From positions 32,787,002-32,851,001 of the forward strand of contig JBAIZL010000007.1 in NCBI GenBank assembly GCA_036971475.1: a stretch of 64,000 nucleotides of DNA, given 5' to 3'. Origin of the DNA: Prosapia bicincta. Lineage: Eukaryota > Arthropoda > Insecta > Hemiptera > Cercopidae. Position 1 is the first letter of the stretch. Each line of letters begins with the position of its first letter. Positions 16,971 to 31,000 of this stretch are shown piece after piece. Below the pieces are notes generated by a model. It searched no databases. It was not told the origin of the DNA and saw only the letters and a list, made by a program, of their open reading frames with translations. Both the position numbers and the translations under genes were made by a program.

Positions 16971-19900
16971 CATGCCTTTTTTTTAGAGCAAATATATGAC
17001 AATTGCCATAGCTCCTATATTACTTATTATAGATCAATTCTAAGGGCACAATGCGAATCTATGGTCGATTATGCGTTTATTATGCCTTTTAAATGAGAAA
17101 TCCTTTTTTTGTAGAAATCGCAAAATCCATGAAGTATAATTCATGCATTTCTTTTAGAGCAAATATATGACAATTGCCATAGCTCCTATAATACTTATTA
17201 TAGATCAATTCTAAGTGCACAATGCGAATCTATGGTCGATTCTGCGTTTATTATGCCTTTTAAATGAGAAATCCATTTTTTGTAGAAATCGCAAAATCCA
17301 TGAACTATAATTCATGCATTTTTTTTAGAGCAAATATATGACAATTGCCATAGCTCCTATAATACTTATTATAGATCAATTGTAAGTGCACAATGCGAAT
17401 CTATGGTCGATTCTGCGTTTATTATGCCTTTTAAATGAGAAATCCATTTTTTGTAGAAATCGCAAAATCCATGAACTATAATTCATGCATTTTTTTTAGA
17501 GCAAATATATGACAATTGCCATAGCTCCTATAATACTTATTATAGATCAATTCTAAGGGCACAATGCGAATCTATGGTCGATTCTGCGTTTATTATGCCA
17601 TATAAATGAGAAATCCATTTTTTGTAGAAATCGCAAAATCCATGAACTATAATTCATGCATTTTTTTTAGAGCAAATATATGACAATTGCCATAGCTCCT
17701 ATAAAACTTATTATAGATCAATTCTAAGAGCACAATGCGAATCTATGGTCGATTCTGCGTTTATTATGCCTTTTAAATGAGAAATCCATTTTTTGTAGAA
17801 ATCGCAAAATCCATGAACTATAATTCATGCATTTTTTTTAGAGCAAATATATGACAATTGCCATAGCTCCTATAATACTTATTATAGATCAATTCTAAGA
17901 GCACAATGCGAATCTATGGTCGATTCTGCGTTTATTATGCCATATAAATGAGAAATCCATTTTTTGTAGAATTCGCAAAATCTATGAACTATAATTCATG
18001 CATTTTTTTATAGAAAATATATGACAATTGCGATAGCTCCTATAATACTTATTATAGATCAATTCTAAGAGCACAATGCGAATCTATGGTCGATTCTGCG
18101 ATTATTATGCCTTTGAAATGAGAAATCCATTTTTTGTAGAAATCGCAAAATCCATGAAGTATAATTCAGCATTTTTTTTAGAGCAAATATATGACAATTG
18201 CCATAGCTCCTATAATACTTACTATAGATCAATTCTAAGGGCACAATGCGAATCTATGGTCGATTCTGCGTTTATTATGCCTTGTAAATGAGAAATCCAT
18301 TTTTTGTAGAAATCGCAAAATCCATGAACTATAATTCATGCATTTTTTTAGAGAAAATATATGACAATTGCCATAGCTCCTATAAAACTCATTATAGATC
18401 AATTGTAAGAGCACAATGCGAATCTATGGTCGATTCTGCGTTTATTATGCCTTTTAAATGAGAAATCCATTTTTTGTAGAAATCGCAAAATCCATGAACT
18501 ATAATTCATGCATTTTTTTTAGAGCAAATATATGACAATTGCCATAGCTCCTATAATACTTATTATAGATCAATTCTATGGGCACAATGCGAATCTATGG
18601 TCGATTCTGCGTTTATTATGTCTTTTAAATGAGAAATCCATTTTTTGTAGAAATCGCAAAATCCATGAACTATAATTCATGCATTTTTTTTAGAGCAAAT
18701 ATATGACAATTGCCATAGCTCCTATAATACTTATTATAGATCAATTCTAAGAGCACAATGCGAATCTATGGTCGATTCTGCGTTTATTATGCCTTTTAAA
18801 TGAGAAATCCATTTTTTGTAGAAATCGAAAAATCCATGAACTATAATTCATGCATTTTTTTTAGAGCAAATATATGACAATTGCCATAGCTCCTATAATA
18901 CTTATTATAGATCAATTCTAAGAGCACAATGCGAATCTATGGTCGATTCTGCGTTTATTATGCCATATAAATGAGAAATCCATTTTTTGTAGAAATCGCA
19001 AAATCCATGAACTATAATTCATGCCTTTTTTTTAGAGCAAATATATGACAATTGCCATAGCTCCTATATTACTTATTATAGATCAATTCTAAGGGCACAA
19101 TGCGATTCTATGGTCGATTATGCGTTTATTATGCCTTTTAAATGAGAAATCCTTTTTTTGTAGAAATCGCAAAATCCATGAAGTATAATTCATGCATTTC
19201 TTTTAGAGCAAATATATGACAATTGCCATAACTCCTATAATACTTATTATAGATCAATTCTAAGTGCACAATGCGAATCTATGGTCGATTCTGCGTTTAT
19301 TATGCCTTTTAAATGAGAAATCCATTTTTTGTAGAAATCGCAAAATCCATGAACTATAATTCATGCATTTTTTTTAGAGCAAATATATGACAATTGCCAT
19401 AGCTCCTATAATACTTATTATAGATCAATTCTAAGGGCACAATGCGAATCTATGGTCGATTCTGCGTTTATTATGCCTTTTAAATGAGAAATCCATTTTT
19501 TGTAGAAATCGCAAAATCCATGAACTATAATTCATGCATTTTTTTTAGAGCAAATATATGACAATTGCCATAGCTCCTATAATACTTATTATAGATCAAT
19601 TCTTAGGGCACAATGCGAATCTATGGTCGATTCTGCGTTTATTATGCCTTTTAAATGAGAAATCCATTTTTTGTAGAAATCGCAAAATCCATGAACTATA
19701 ATTCATGCATTTTTTTTAGAGCAAATATATGACAATTGCCATAGCTCCTATAATACTTATTATAGATCAATTCTAAGAGCACAATGCGAATCTATGGTCG
19801 ATTCTGCGTTTATTATGCCTTTTAAATGAGAAATCCATTTTTTGTAGAAATCGCAAAATCCATGAACTATAATTCATGCATTTTTTTTAGAGCAAATATA

Positions 19901-21470
19901 TGACAATTGCCATAGCTCCTATAATACTTATTATAGATCAATTCTAAGAGCACAATGCGAATCTATGGTCGATTCTGCGTTTATTATGCCATATAAATGA
20001 GAAATCCATTTTTTGTAGAATTCGCAAAATCTATGACTATAATTCATGCATTTTTTTATAGAAAATATATGACAATTGCGATAGCTCCTATAATACTTAT
20101 TATAGATCAATTCTAAGAGCACAATGCGAATCTATGGTCGATTCTGCGATTATTATGCCTTTGAAATGAGAAATCCATTTTTTGTAGAAATCGCAAAATC
20201 CATGAAGTATAATTCAGCATTTTTTTTAGAGCAAATATATGACAATTGCCATAGCTCCTATAATACTTACTATAGATCAATTCTAAGGGCACAATGCGAA
20301 TCTATGGTCGATTCTGCGTTTATTATGCCTTTTAAATGAGAAATCCATTTTTTGTAGAAATCGCAAAATCCATGAACTATAATTCATGCATTTTTTTAGA
20401 GAAAATATATGACAATTGCCATAGCTCCTATAAAACTCATTATAGATCAATTCTAAGGGCACAATGCGAATCTATGGTCGATTCTGCGTTTATTATGCCT
20501 TTTAAATGAGAAATCCATTTTTTGTAGAAATCGCAAAATCCATGAACTATAATTCATGCATTTTTTTTAGAGCAAATATATGACAATTGCCATAGCTCCT
20601 ATAATACTTATTATAGATCAATTCTAAGGGCACAATGCGAATCTATGGTCGATTCTGCGTTTATTATGCCTTTTAAATGAGAAATCCATTTTTTGTAGAA
20701 ATCGCAAAATCCATGAACTATAATTCATGCATTTTTTTTAGAGCAAATATATGACAATTGCCATAGCTCCTATAATACTTATTATAGATCAATTCTAAGA
20801 GCACAATGCGAATCTATGGTCGATTCTGCGTTTATTATGCCTTTTAAATGAGAAATCCATTTTTTGTAGAAATCGAAAAATCCATGAACTATAATTCATG
20901 CATTTTTTTTAGAGCAAATATATGACAATTGCCATAGCTCCTATAATACTTATTATAGATCAATTCTAAGAGCACAATGCGAATCTATGGTCGATTCTGC
21001 GTTTATTATGCCATATAAATGAGAAATCCATTTTTTGTAGAAATCGCAAAATCCATGAACTATAATTCATGCCTTTTTTTAGAGCAAATATATGACAATT
21101 GCCATAGCTCCTATATTACTTATTATAGATCAATTCTAAGGGCACAATGCGAATCTATGGTCGATTATGCGTTTATTATGCCTTTTAAATGAGAAATCCT
21201 TTTTTTGTAGAAATCGCAAAATCCATGAAGTATAATTCATGCATTTCTTTTAGAGCAAATATATGACAATTGCCATAGCTCCTATAATACTTATTATAGA
21301 TCAATTCTAAGTGCACAATGCGAATCTATGGTCGATTCTGCGTTTATTATGCCTTTTAAATGAGAAATCCATTTTTTGTAGAAATCGCAAAATCCATGAA
21401 CTATAATTCATGCATTTTTTTTAGAGCAAATATATGACAATTGCCATAGCTCCTATAATACTTATTATAG
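16971..21470. repeat. 171-bp satellite, 12-mer HOR (~2,049 bp)
   Basis: The CATGCC variant occurs at 16971, 19020 and 21069, spaced 2,049 bp each, i.e. twelve monomers. The TTTGAAATGAG/AATTCAGCATTT pair repeats at the same spacing (about 18113 and 20161). Two full copies are visible, and the third changes near 21.5 kb. No gene is present. Confidence 0.88.
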
Positions 21471-24400
21471 ATCTATTGTAAGTGCACAATGCGAATCTAT
21501 GGTCGATTCTGCGTTTATTATGCCTTTTAAATGAGAAATCCATTTTTTGTAGAAATCGCAAAATCCATGAACTATAATTCATGCATTTTTTTTAGAGCAA
21601 ATATATGACAATTGCCATAGCTCCTATAATACTTATTATACATCAATTCTAAGGGCACAATGCGAATCTATGGTCGATTCTGCGTTTATTATGCCATATA
21701 AATGAAAAATCCATTTTTTGTAGAAATCGCAAAATCCATGAACTATAATTCATGCATTTTTTTTAGAGCAAATATATGACAATTGCCATAGCTCCTATAT
21801 TACTTATTATAGATCAATTCTAAGGGCACAATGCGAATCTATGGTCGATTATGCGTTTATTATGCCTTTTAAATGAGAAATCCATTTTTTGTAGAAATCG
21901 CAAAATCCATGAACTATAATTCATGCATTTCTTTTAGAGCAAATATATGACAATTGCCATAGCTCCTATAATACTTATTATAGATCAATTCTAAGTGCAC
22001 AATGCGAATCTATGTTCGATTCTGCGTTTATTATGCCTTTTAAATGAGAAATCCATTTTTTGTAGAAATCGCAAAATCCATGAACTATAATTCATGCATT
22101 TTTTTTTAGAGCAAATATATGACAATTGCCATAGCTCCTATAATACTTATTATAGATCAATTGTAAGTGCACAATGCGAATCTATGGTCGATTCTGCGTT
22201 TATTATGCCTTTTAAATGAGAAATCCATTTTTTGTAGAAATCGCAAAATCCATGAACTATAATTCATGCATTTTCTTTAGAGCAAATATATGACAATTGC
22301 CATAGCTCCTATAATACTTATTATAGATCAATTCTAAGGGCACAATGCGAATCTATGGTCGATTCAGCGTTTATTATGCCTTTTAAATGAGAAATCCATT
22401 TTTGTAGAAATCGCAAAATCCATGAACTATAATTCATGCATTTTTTTAGAGCAAATATATGACAATTGCCATAGCTCCTATGATACTTATTATAGATCAA
22501 TTCTAAGAGCACAATGCGAATCTATGGTCGATTCTGCGTTTCTGCGTTTATTATGCCTTTTAAATGAGAAATCCATTTTTTGTAGAAATCGTAAAATCCA
22601 TGAACTATAATTCATGCATTTTTTTTAGAGCAAATATATGACAATTGCCATAGCTCCTATAATACTTATTATAGATCAATTCTAAGGGCACAATGCGAAT
22701 CTATGGTCGATTCTGCGTTTATTATGCCTTTTAAATGAGAAATCCATTTTTTGTAGAAATCGCAAAATCCATGAACTATAATTCATGCATTTTTTTTAGA
22801 GTAAATATATGACAATTGCCATAGCTCCTATAATACTTATTATAGATCAATTCTAAGGGCACAATGCGAATCTATGGTCGATTCTGCGTTTATTATGCCT
22901 TTTAAATGAGAAATCCATTTTTTGTAGAAATCGCAAAATCCATGAACTATAATCCATGCATTTCTTTTAGAGCAAATATATGACAATTGCCATAGCTCCT
23001 ATAATACTTATTATAGATCAATTCTAAGTGCACAATGCGAATCTATGTTCGATTCTGCGTTTATTATGCCTTTTAAATGAGAAATCCATTTTTTGTAGAA
23101 ATCGCAAAATCCATGAACTATAATTCATGCATTTTTTTTTAGAGCAAATTTATGACAATTGCCATAGCTCCTATAATACTTATTATAGATCAATTGTAAG
23201 TGCACAATGCGAATCTATGGTCGATTCTGCGTTTATTATGCCTTTTAAATGAGAAATCCATTTTTTGTAGAAATCGCAAAATCCATGAACTATAATTCAT
23301 GCATTTTCTTTAGAGCAAATATATGACAATTGCCATAGCTCCTATAATACTTATTATAGATCAATTCTAAGGGCACAATGCGAATCTATGGTCGATTCTG
23401 CGTTTATTATGCCTTTTAAATGAGAAATCCATTTTTGTAGAAATCGCAAAATCCATGAACTATAATTTATGCATTTTTTTAGAGCAAATATATGACAATT
23501 GCCATAGCTCCTATGATACTTATTATAGATCAATTCTAAGAGCACAATGCGAATCTATGGTCGATTCTGCGTTTCTGCGTTTATTATGCCTTTTAAATGA
23601 GAAATCCATTTTTTGTAGAAATCGTAAAATCCATGAACTATAATTCATGCATTTTTTTTAGAGCAAATATATGACAATTGACATAGCTCCTATATTACTT
23701 ATTATAGATCAATTCTAAGAGCACAATGCGAATCTATGGTCGATTCTGCGTTTCTGCGTTTATTATGCCTTTTAAATGAGAAATCCATTTTTTGTAGAAA
23801 TCGTAAAATCCATGAACTATAATTCATGCATTTTTTTTAGAGCAAATATATGACAATTGCCATAGCTCCTATAATACTTATTATAGATCAATTCTAAGGG
23901 CACAATGCGAATCTATGGTCGATTCTGCGTTTATTATGCCTTTTAAATGAGAAATCCATTTTTTGTAGAAATCGCAAAATCCATGAACTATAATTCATGC
24001 ATTTTTTTTAGAGTAAATATATGACAATTGCCATAGCTCCTATAATACTTATTATAGATCAATTCTAAGGGCACAATGCGAATCTATGGTCGATTCTGCG
24101 TTTATTATGCCTTTTAAATGAGAAATCCATTTTTTGTAGAAATCGCAAAATCCATGAACTATAATTCATGCATTTCTTTTAGAGCAAATATATGACAATT
24201 GCCATAGCTCCTATAATACTTATTATAGATCAATTCTAAGTGCACAATGCGAATCTATGTTCGATTCTGCGTTTATTATGCCTTTTAAATGAGAAATCTA
24301 TTTTTTGTAGAAATCGCAAAATCCATGAACTATAATTCATGCATTTTTTTTTAGAGCAAATATATGACAATTGCCATAGCTCCTATAATACTTATTATAG

Positions 24401-24940
24401 ATCAATTGTAAGTGCACAATGCGAATCTATGGTCGATTCTGCGTTTATTATGCCTTTTAAATGAGAAATCCATTTTTTGTAGAAATCGCAAAATCCATGA
24501 ACTATAATTCATGCATTTTCTTTAGAGCAAATATATGACAATTGCCATAGCTCCTATAATACTTATTATAGATCAATTCTAAGGGCACAATGCGAATCTA
24601 TGGTCGATTCTGCGTTTATTATGCCTTTTAAATGAGAAATCCATTTTTGTAGAAATCGCAAAATCCATGAACTATAATTTATGCATTTTTTTAGAGCAAA
24701 TATATGACAATTGCCATAGCTCCTATGATACTTATTATAGATCAATTCTAAGAGCACAAAGCGAATCTATGGTCGATTCTGCGTTTCTGCGTTTATTATG
24801 CCTTTTAAATGAGAAATCCATTTTTTGTAGAAATCGTAAAATCCATGAACTATAATTCATGCATTTTTTTTAGAGCAAATATATGACAATTGCCATAGCT
24901 CCTATAATACTTATTATAGATCAATTCTAAGGGCACAATG
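21471..24940. repeat. 171-bp satellite, 6-mer/7-mer HOR with a 9-bp marker
   Basis: A TCTGCGTTT duplication (TCTGCGTTTCTGCGTTTA) marks one monomer at about 22537, 23570, 23749 and 24782. The spacings are 1,033, 179 and 1,033 bp. The HOR is six monomers plus the 9-bp insert, and in one copy the marked monomer was itself duplicated. No gene is present. Confidence 0.87.
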
Positions 24941-27900
24941 CGAATCTATGGTCGATTCTGCGTTTATTATGCCTTTTAAATGAGAAATCCATTTTTTGTA
25001 GAAATCGCAAAATCCATGAACTATAATTCATGCATTTTTTTTAGAGCAAATATATGACAATTGCCATAGCTCCTATAATACTTATTATAGATCAATTCTA
25101 AAAGCACAATGCGAATCTATGGTCGATTCTGCGTTTATTATGCCATATAAATGAGAAATCCATTTTTTGTAGAATTCGCAAAATCCATGAACTATAATTC
25201 ATGCATTTTTTTATAGAAAATATATGACAATTGCGATAGCTCCTATAATACTTATTATAGATCAATTCTAAGAGCACAATGCGAATCTATGGTCGATTCT
25301 GCGATTATTATGCCTTTTAAATGAGAAATCCATTTTTTGTAGAAATCGCAAAATCCATGAACTATATTCATGCATTTTTTTTAGAGCAAATATATGACAA
25401 TTGCCATAGCTCCTATAATACTTACTATAGATCAATTCTAAGGGCACAATGCGAATCTATGGTCGATTCTGCGTTTATTATGCCTTTTAAATGAGAAATC
25501 CATTTTTTGTAGAAATCGCAAAATCCATGAACTATAATTCATGCATTTTTTTTAGAGCAAATATATGACAATTGCCATAGCTCCTATAATACTTATTATA
25601 GATCAATTCTAAGAGCACAATGCGAATCTATGGTCGATTCTGCGTTTATTATGCCTTTTAAATGAGAAATCCATTTTTTGTAGAAATCGAAAAATCCATG
25701 AACTATTTTTCATGCATTTTTTTTAGAGCAAATATGTGACAATTGCCATAGCTCCTATAATACTTATTATAGATCAATTCTAAGAGCACAATGCGAATCT
25801 ATGGTCGATTCTGCGTTTATTATGCCTTTTAAATGAGAAATCCATTTTTTGTAGAAATCGCAAAATCCATGAACTATAATTCATGCATTTTTTTTAGAGC
25901 AAATATATGACAATTGCCATAGCTCCTATATTACTTATTATAGATCAATTCTAGGGGCACAATGCGAATCTATGGTCTATTCTGCGTTTATTATGCCTTT
26001 TAAATGAGAAATCCATTTTTTGTAGAAATCGCAAAATCCATGAACTATAATTCATGCATTTTTTTTAGAGCAAATATATGACAATTGCCATAGCTCCTAT
26101 AATACTTATTATAGATCAATTCTAAGGGCACAATGCGAATCTATGGTCGATTGTGCGTTTATTATGCCTTTTAAATGAGAAATCCATTTTTTGTAGAAAT
26201 CGCAAAATCCATGAACTATAATTCATGCATTTTTTTTAGAGCAAACATATGACAATTGCCATAGCTCCTATAATACTTATTATAGATCAATTCTAAGAGC
26301 ACAATGCGAATCTATGGTCGACCTGCGTTTATTATGCCTTTGAAATGAGAAATACATTTTTTGTAGAAATCGCAAAATCCATGAACTATAATTCATGCAT
26401 TTTTTTTAGAGCAAATATATGACAATTGCCATAGCTCCTATAATACTTATTATAGATCAATTCTAAGGGCACAATGCGAATCTATGGTCGATTCTGCGTT
26501 TATTATGCCTTTTAAATGAGAAATCCATTTTTTGTAGAAATCGCAAAATCCATGAACTATAATTCATGCATTTTTTTTAGAGTAAATATATGACAATTGC
26601 CATAGCTCCTATAATACTTATTATAGATCAATTCTAAGGGCACAATGCGAATCTATGGTCGATTCTGCGTTTATTATGCCTTTTAAATGAGAAATCCATT
26701 TTTTGTAGAAATCGCAAAATCCATGAAGTATAATTCATGCATTTTTTTTAGAGCAAATATATGACAATTGCCATAGCTCCTATAATACTTACTATAGATC
26801 AATTCTAAGGGCACAATGCGAATCTATGGTCGATTCTGCGTTTATTATGCCTTTTAAATGAGAAATCCATTTTTTGTAGAAATCGCAAAATCCATGAACT
26901 ATAATTCATGCATTTTTTTTAGAGCAAATATATGACAATTGCCATAGCTCCTATAATACTTATTATAGATCAATTCTAAGGGCACAATGCGAATCTATGG
27001 TCGATTCTGCGTTTATTATGCCTTTTAAATGAGAAATCCATTTTTTGTAGAAATCGCAAAATCCATGAACTATAATTCATGCATTTTTTTTAGAGCAAAT
27101 ATATGACAATTGCCATAGCTCCTATAATACTTATTATAGATCAATTCTAAAAGCACAATGCGAATCTATGGTCGATTCTGCGTTTATTATGCCATATAAA
27201 TGAGAAATCCATTTTTTGTAGAATTCGCAAAATCCATGAACTATAATTCATGCATTTTTTTATAGAAAATATATGACAATTGCGATAGCTCCTATAATAC
27301 TTATTATAGATCAATTCTAAGAGCACAATGCGAATCTATGGTCGATTCTGCGATTATTATGCCTTTTAAATGAGAAATCCATTTTTTGTAGAAATCGCAA
27401 AATCCATGAACTATAATTCATGCATTTTTTTTAGAGCAAATATATGACAATTGCCATAGCTCCTATAATACTTATTATCGATCAGTTATAAGGGCACAAT
27501 GCGAATCTATGGTCGATTTTGCGTTTATTATGCCTTTTAAATGAGAAATCCATTTTTTGTAGAAATCGCAAAATCCATGAAGTATAATTCATGCATTTTT
27601 TTTAGAGCAAATATATGACAATTGCCATAGCTCCTATAATACTTACTATAGATCAATTCTAAGGGCACAATGCGAATCTATGGTCGATTCTGCGTTTATT
27701 ATGCCTTTTAAATGAGAAATCCATTTTTTGTAGAAATCGCAAAATCCATGAACTATAATTCATGCATTTTTTTTAGAGCAAATATATGACAATTGCCATA
27801 GCTCCTATAATACTTATTATAGATCAATTCTAAGAGCACAATGCGAATCTATGGTCGATTCTGCGTTTATTATGCCTTTTAAATGAGAAATCCATTTTTT

Positions 27901-30900
27901 GTAGAAATCGAAAAATCCATGAACTATTTTTCATGCATTTTTTTTAGAGCAAATATGTGACAATTGCCATAGCTCCTATAATACTTATTATAGATCAATT
28001 CTAAGAGCACAATGCGAATCTATGGTCGATTCTGCGTTTATTATGCCTTTTAAATGAGAAATCCATTTTTTGTAGAAATCGCAAAATCCATGAACTATAA
28101 TTCATGCATTTTTTTTAGAGCAAATATATGACAATTGACATAGCTCCTATATTACTTATTATAGATCAATTCTAGGGGCACAATGCGAATCTATGGTCTA
28201 TTCTGCGTTTATTATGCCTTTTAAATGAGAAATCCATTTTTTGTAGAAATCGCAAAATCCATGAACTATAATTCATGCATTTTTTTTAGAGCAAATATAT
28301 GACAATTGCCATAGCTCCTATAATACTTATTATAGATCAATTCAAAGGGCACAATGCGAATCTATGGTCGATTGTGCGTTTATTATGCCTTTTAAATGAG
28401 AAATCCATTTTTTGTAGAAATCGCAAAATCCATGAACTATAATTCATGCATTTTTTTTAGAGCAAATATATGACAATTGCCATAGCTCCTATAATACTTA
28501 TTATAGATCAATTCTAAGGGCACAATGCGAATCTATGGTCGATTGTGCCTTTATTATGCCTTTTAAATGAGAAATCCATTTTTTGTAGAAATCGCAAAAT
28601 CCATGAACTATAATTCATGCATTTTTTTTAGAGCAAACATATGACAATTGCCATAGCTCCTATAATACTTATTATAGATCAATTCTAAGAGCACAATGCG
28701 AATCTATGGTCGACCTGCGTTTATTATGCCTTTGAAATGAGAAATACATTTTTTGTAGAAATCGCAAAATCCATGAACTATAATTCATGCATTTTTTTTA
28801 GAGCAAATATATGACAATTGCCATAGCTCCTATAATACTTATTATAGATCAATTCTAAGGGCACAATGCGAATCTATGGTCGATTCTGCGTTTATTATGC
28901 CTTTTAAATGAGAAATCCATTTTTTGTAGAAATCGCAAAATCCATGAACTATAATTCAGGCATTTTCTTTAGAGTAAATATATGACAATTGCCATAGCTC
29001 CTATAATACTTATTATAGATCAATTCTAAGGGCACAATGCGAATCTATGGTCGATTCTGCGTTTATTATGCCTTTTAAATGAGAAATCCATTTTTTGTAG
29101 AAATCGCAAAATCCATGAACTATAATTCATGCATTTTTTTTAGAGCAAATATATGACAATTGCCATAGCACCTATAATACTTATTATAGATCAATTCTAA
29201 GGGCACAATGCGAATCTATGGTCGATTCTGCGTTTATTATGCCTTTTAAATGAGAAATCCATTTTTTGTAGAAATCGCAAAATCCATGAACTATAATTCA
29301 TGCATTTTTTTTAGAGCAAATATATGACAATTGCCATAGCTCCTATAATACTTATTATAGATCAATTCTAAAAGCACAATGCGAATCTATGGTCGATTCT
29401 GCGATTATTATGCCTTTTAAATGAGAAATCCATTTTTTGTAGAAATCGCAAAATCCATGAACTATAATTCATGCATTTTTTTTAGAGCAAATATATGACA
29501 ATTGCCATAGCTCCTATAATACTTATTATCGATCAGTTATAAGGGCACAATGCGAATCTATGGTCGATTTTGCGTTTATTATGCCTTTTAAATGAGAAAT
29601 CCATTTTTTGTAGAAATCGCAAAATCCATGAAGTATAATTCATGCATTTTTTTTAGAGCAAATATATGACAATTGCCATAGCTCCTATAATACTTACTAT
29701 AGATCAATTCTAAGGGCACAATGCGAATCTATGGTCGATTCTGCGTTTATTATGCCTTTTAAATGAGAAATCCATTTTTTGTAGAAATCGCAAAATCCAT
29801 GAACTATAATTCATGCATTTTTTTTAGAGCAAATATATGACAATTGCCATAGCTCCTATAATACTTATTATAGATCAATTCTAAGAGCACAATGCGAATC
29901 TATGGTCGATTCTGCGTTTATTATGCCTTTTAAATGAGAAATCCATTTTTTGTAGAAATCGAAAAATCCATGAACTATTTTTCATGCATTTTTTTTAGAG
30001 CAAATATGTGACAATTGCCATAGCTCCTATAATACTTATTATAGATCAATTCTAAGAGCACAATGCGAATCTATGGTCGATTCTGCGTTTATTATGCCTT
30101 TTAAATGAGAAATCCATTTTTTGTAGAAATCGCAAAATCCATGAACTATAATTCATGCATTTTTTTTAGAGCAAATATATGACAATTGCCATAGCTCCTA
30201 TATTACTTATTATAGATCAATTCTAGGGGCACAATGCGAATCTATGGTCTATTCTGCGTTTATTATGCCTTTTAAATGAGAAATCCATTTTTTGTAGAAA
30301 TCGCAAAATCCATGAACTATAATTCATGCATTTTTTTTAGAGCAAATATATGACAATTGCCATAGCTCCTATAATACTTATTATAGATCAATTCTAAGGG
30401 CACAATGCGAATCTATGGTCGATTGTGCGTTTATTATGCCTTTTAAATGAGAAATCCATTTTTTGTAGAAATCGCAAAATCCATGAACTATAATTCATGC
30501 ATTTTTTTTAGAGCAAACATATGACAATTGCCATAGCTCCTATAATACTTATTATAGATCAACTCTAAGAGCACAATGCGAATCTATGGTCGACCTGCGT
30601 TTATTATGCCTTTGAAATGAGAAATCCATTTTTTGTAGAAATCGCAAAATCCATGAACTATAATTCATGCATTTTTTTTAGAGCAAATATATGACAATTG
30701 CCATAGCTCCTATAATACTTATTATAGATCAATTCTAAGGGCACAATGCGAATCTATGGTCGATTCTGCGTTTATTATGCCTTTTAAATGAGAAATCCAT
30801 TTTTTGTAGAAATCGCAAAATCCATGAACTATAATTCATGCATTTTTTTTAGAGTAAATATATGACAATTGCCATAGCTCCTATAATACTTATTATAGAT

Positions 30901-31000
30901 CAATTCTGAGGGCACAATGCGAATCTATGGTCGATTCTGCGTTTATTATGCCATATAAATGAGAAATCCATTTTTTGTAGAATTCGCAAAATCCATGAAC
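24941..31000. repeat. 171-bp satellite, mosaic HOR (2.0-2.4 kb spacings)
   Basis: The array again uses variants of the 8-mer block (GTCTATTCTGCG near 25976, 28197 and 30247; GTCGACCTGCG near 26328, 28710 and 30594), but with extra monomers inserted, so spacings are about 1.9, 2.05 and 2.4 kb. A GATCAGTTATAAGGG variant is shared at 27481 and about 29531. The block looks like an 8-mer ancestor enlarged by insertions of monomer groups. Confidence 0.75.
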
